Source: an uncultured Oscillospiraceae bacterium (GTDB taxonomy: Bacteria; Bacillota; Clostridia; Oscillospirales; Ruminococcaceae). Taken from it: a stretch of 6,002 nt of DNA. The notes below the pieces were generated by a model. That model was not told where the DNA came from and searched no databases. It saw only the letters and a program-made list of their open reading frames with translations. Position numbers and translations under genes: made by a program. Location: the NCBI GenBank assembly GCA_958403605.1, contig CATXYA010000124.1, positions 1 to 6,002 on the forward strand, in the 5' to 3' direction. Of the stretch, positions 5,225-6,002 are shown in pieces. The first letter of the stretch is position 1. Each line of letters opens with the position of its first letter.

Positions 5225-6002
5225 ATGAAAAGGTTTGCATCGGTTTTAACATGTGCAGCGATGTTGGGAATGATGCTGAGCGGCTGCGGGTCCGCCAATA
5301 ACGAAGCACCCAAGGCATCTGCGCCGGAATCCGGCTCGAAAACGGTTTCTGCGGAGAGCGTTTCCACAACGGGAAAAACCTATAAGATCGGGATCAACAG
5401 TTACGCTGAAAATTTTGAGTCGAGCCAGAACTATCTGGAGAGCTTCCGCGCCGCGGCAGAAAAAGCGGGCAATGTGGAATTTGTCTATGCGGACTGCAAT
5501 GCCGACCCGCAAAAGGTGGCGCCCAACTATGATTCGTTTATCCTGCAGGAAGTGGACGCCATTATCGACGCCAGCTGGCTGGGGGAAGCCGGCACGATGG
5601 CTGTGGAAAAATGTAAAGCGGCGGGCATTCCCTTGGTGGTATGCGACACGGTATTTGACGAGGAATACTCTTATGTGGTTGGTACGGACAACTACGAGGG
5701 CGGTATCATTGCCGGTGAGTATCTTGCGCAATATGTGAAGGACAACTGGGACGGCACCATCGACTATTTGGTGCTGGAATATTACCAGAGCGGCGGCGAG
5801 AATGTCCGCAGCCGGATGCAGGGCTGTGTGGACGGCCTGCGGGAAAATGGCATCGACCTCACCGATGACCAGATCGTGTGGTTTGACAATCAGGCCCAAA
5901 CACAGACGACAAACCAGATCACCCGTGACTTTTTGACAGCGCATCCGGATGCAACAAAAGTCATTTTGGGGACGAACAATGACCCCTGCGCGATCGGGAT
6001 GG
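5225..6002 (+). CDS. Sugar ABC transporter substrate-binding lipoprotein, RbsB-like (partial, 3' end missing)
   Basis: The frame is open from ATG 5225 to the window end, 259 residues, with no stop. The N-terminus is a lipoprotein signal peptide: MKR, a hydrophobic core (residues 4-18) and lipobox LSGC with Cys21 as the lipidated residue. A Ser/Ala/Glu-rich linker runs to about residue 50. From KTYKIGINSYAENFESSQNY onward it shows the fold of periplasmic binding protein type 1 (Peripla_BP_4, ribose-binding-like): EVDAIIDASWL, AAGIPLVVCDTVF, VVGTDNYEGGIIAGEYLAQ, and VILGTNNDPCAIGM. The last matches the usual hinge/ligand segment NND..A.G. It should sit outside the membrane, deliver a sugar or related small polar ligand to a permease, and be followed by ATPase and permease genes beyond the window. 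The AraC regulator upstream is its likely controller. GC content (about 55% in a sampled line) is higher than in the regulator gene. The ligand is not deducible from this fragment. Confidence 0.9.
   Translation, partial: MKRFASVLTCAAMLGMMLSGCGSANNEAPKASAPESGSKTVSAESVSTTGKTYKIGINSYAENFESSQNYLESFRAAAEKAGNVEFVYADCNADPQKVAPNYDSFILQEVDAIIDASWLGEAGTMAVEKCKAAGIPLVVCDTVFDEEYSYVVGTDNYEGGIIAGEYLAQYVKDNWDGTIDYLVLEYYQSGGENVRSRMQGCVDGLRENGIDLTDDQIVWFDNQAQTQTTNQITRDFLTAHPDATKVILGTNNDPCAIGM

Overview
The window looks like chromosomal DNA of a high-GC gut-type clostridium (Firmicutes/Bacillota, probably Oscillospirales). The support is gene content and style: AGGAGG-type ribosome binding sites, sigma-A promoters, a ClpE-like unfoldase with an N-terminal zinc finger, a CGGC-domain protein, and an AraC regulator beside a lipoprotein sugar-binding protein. 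The lineage is inferred; no marker gene fixes it.

Positions 1-3406 are very GC-rich and hold three closely spaced + strand genes that look like one operon: the 3' end of a gene for a probable beta-propeller (DUF5711-like) protein, a CvpA-family membrane protein, and a 776-residue zinc-finger Clp/Hsp100 ATPase. The operon promoter lies upstream of the window. At the end of the clp gene a fully consensus sigma-A promoter (TTGACA, 17 nt, TATAAT), whose -35 box overlaps the clp stop codon, drives a tRNA-Gly(TCC) gene. Its precursor would start with a 10-bp hairpin and end at a strong intrinsic terminator.

From about 3593 onward base composition changes. A 110-residue CGGC-domain protein forms a small unit that ends at its own terminator. 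It is followed by an AT-richer AraC-family regulator with an N-terminal cupin and a C-terminal double helix-turn-helix, and then by a lipoprotein substrate-binding protein of the sugar ABC transporter type, cut off by the window end. The AraC regulator probably controls the downstream sugar transporter. The gap between them holds a near-consensus promoter, a tandem 14-bp direct repeat with a 19-bp period, and a 12-bp palindrome.

No mobile-element gene, CRISPR array or clearly new defence or biosynthetic system is visible. The points most worth a second look are the regulatory DNA before the sugar-binding protein, the leader hairpin of the tRNA, the composition break at the tRNA, and the unusual ClpP-docking loop of the Clp ATPase.
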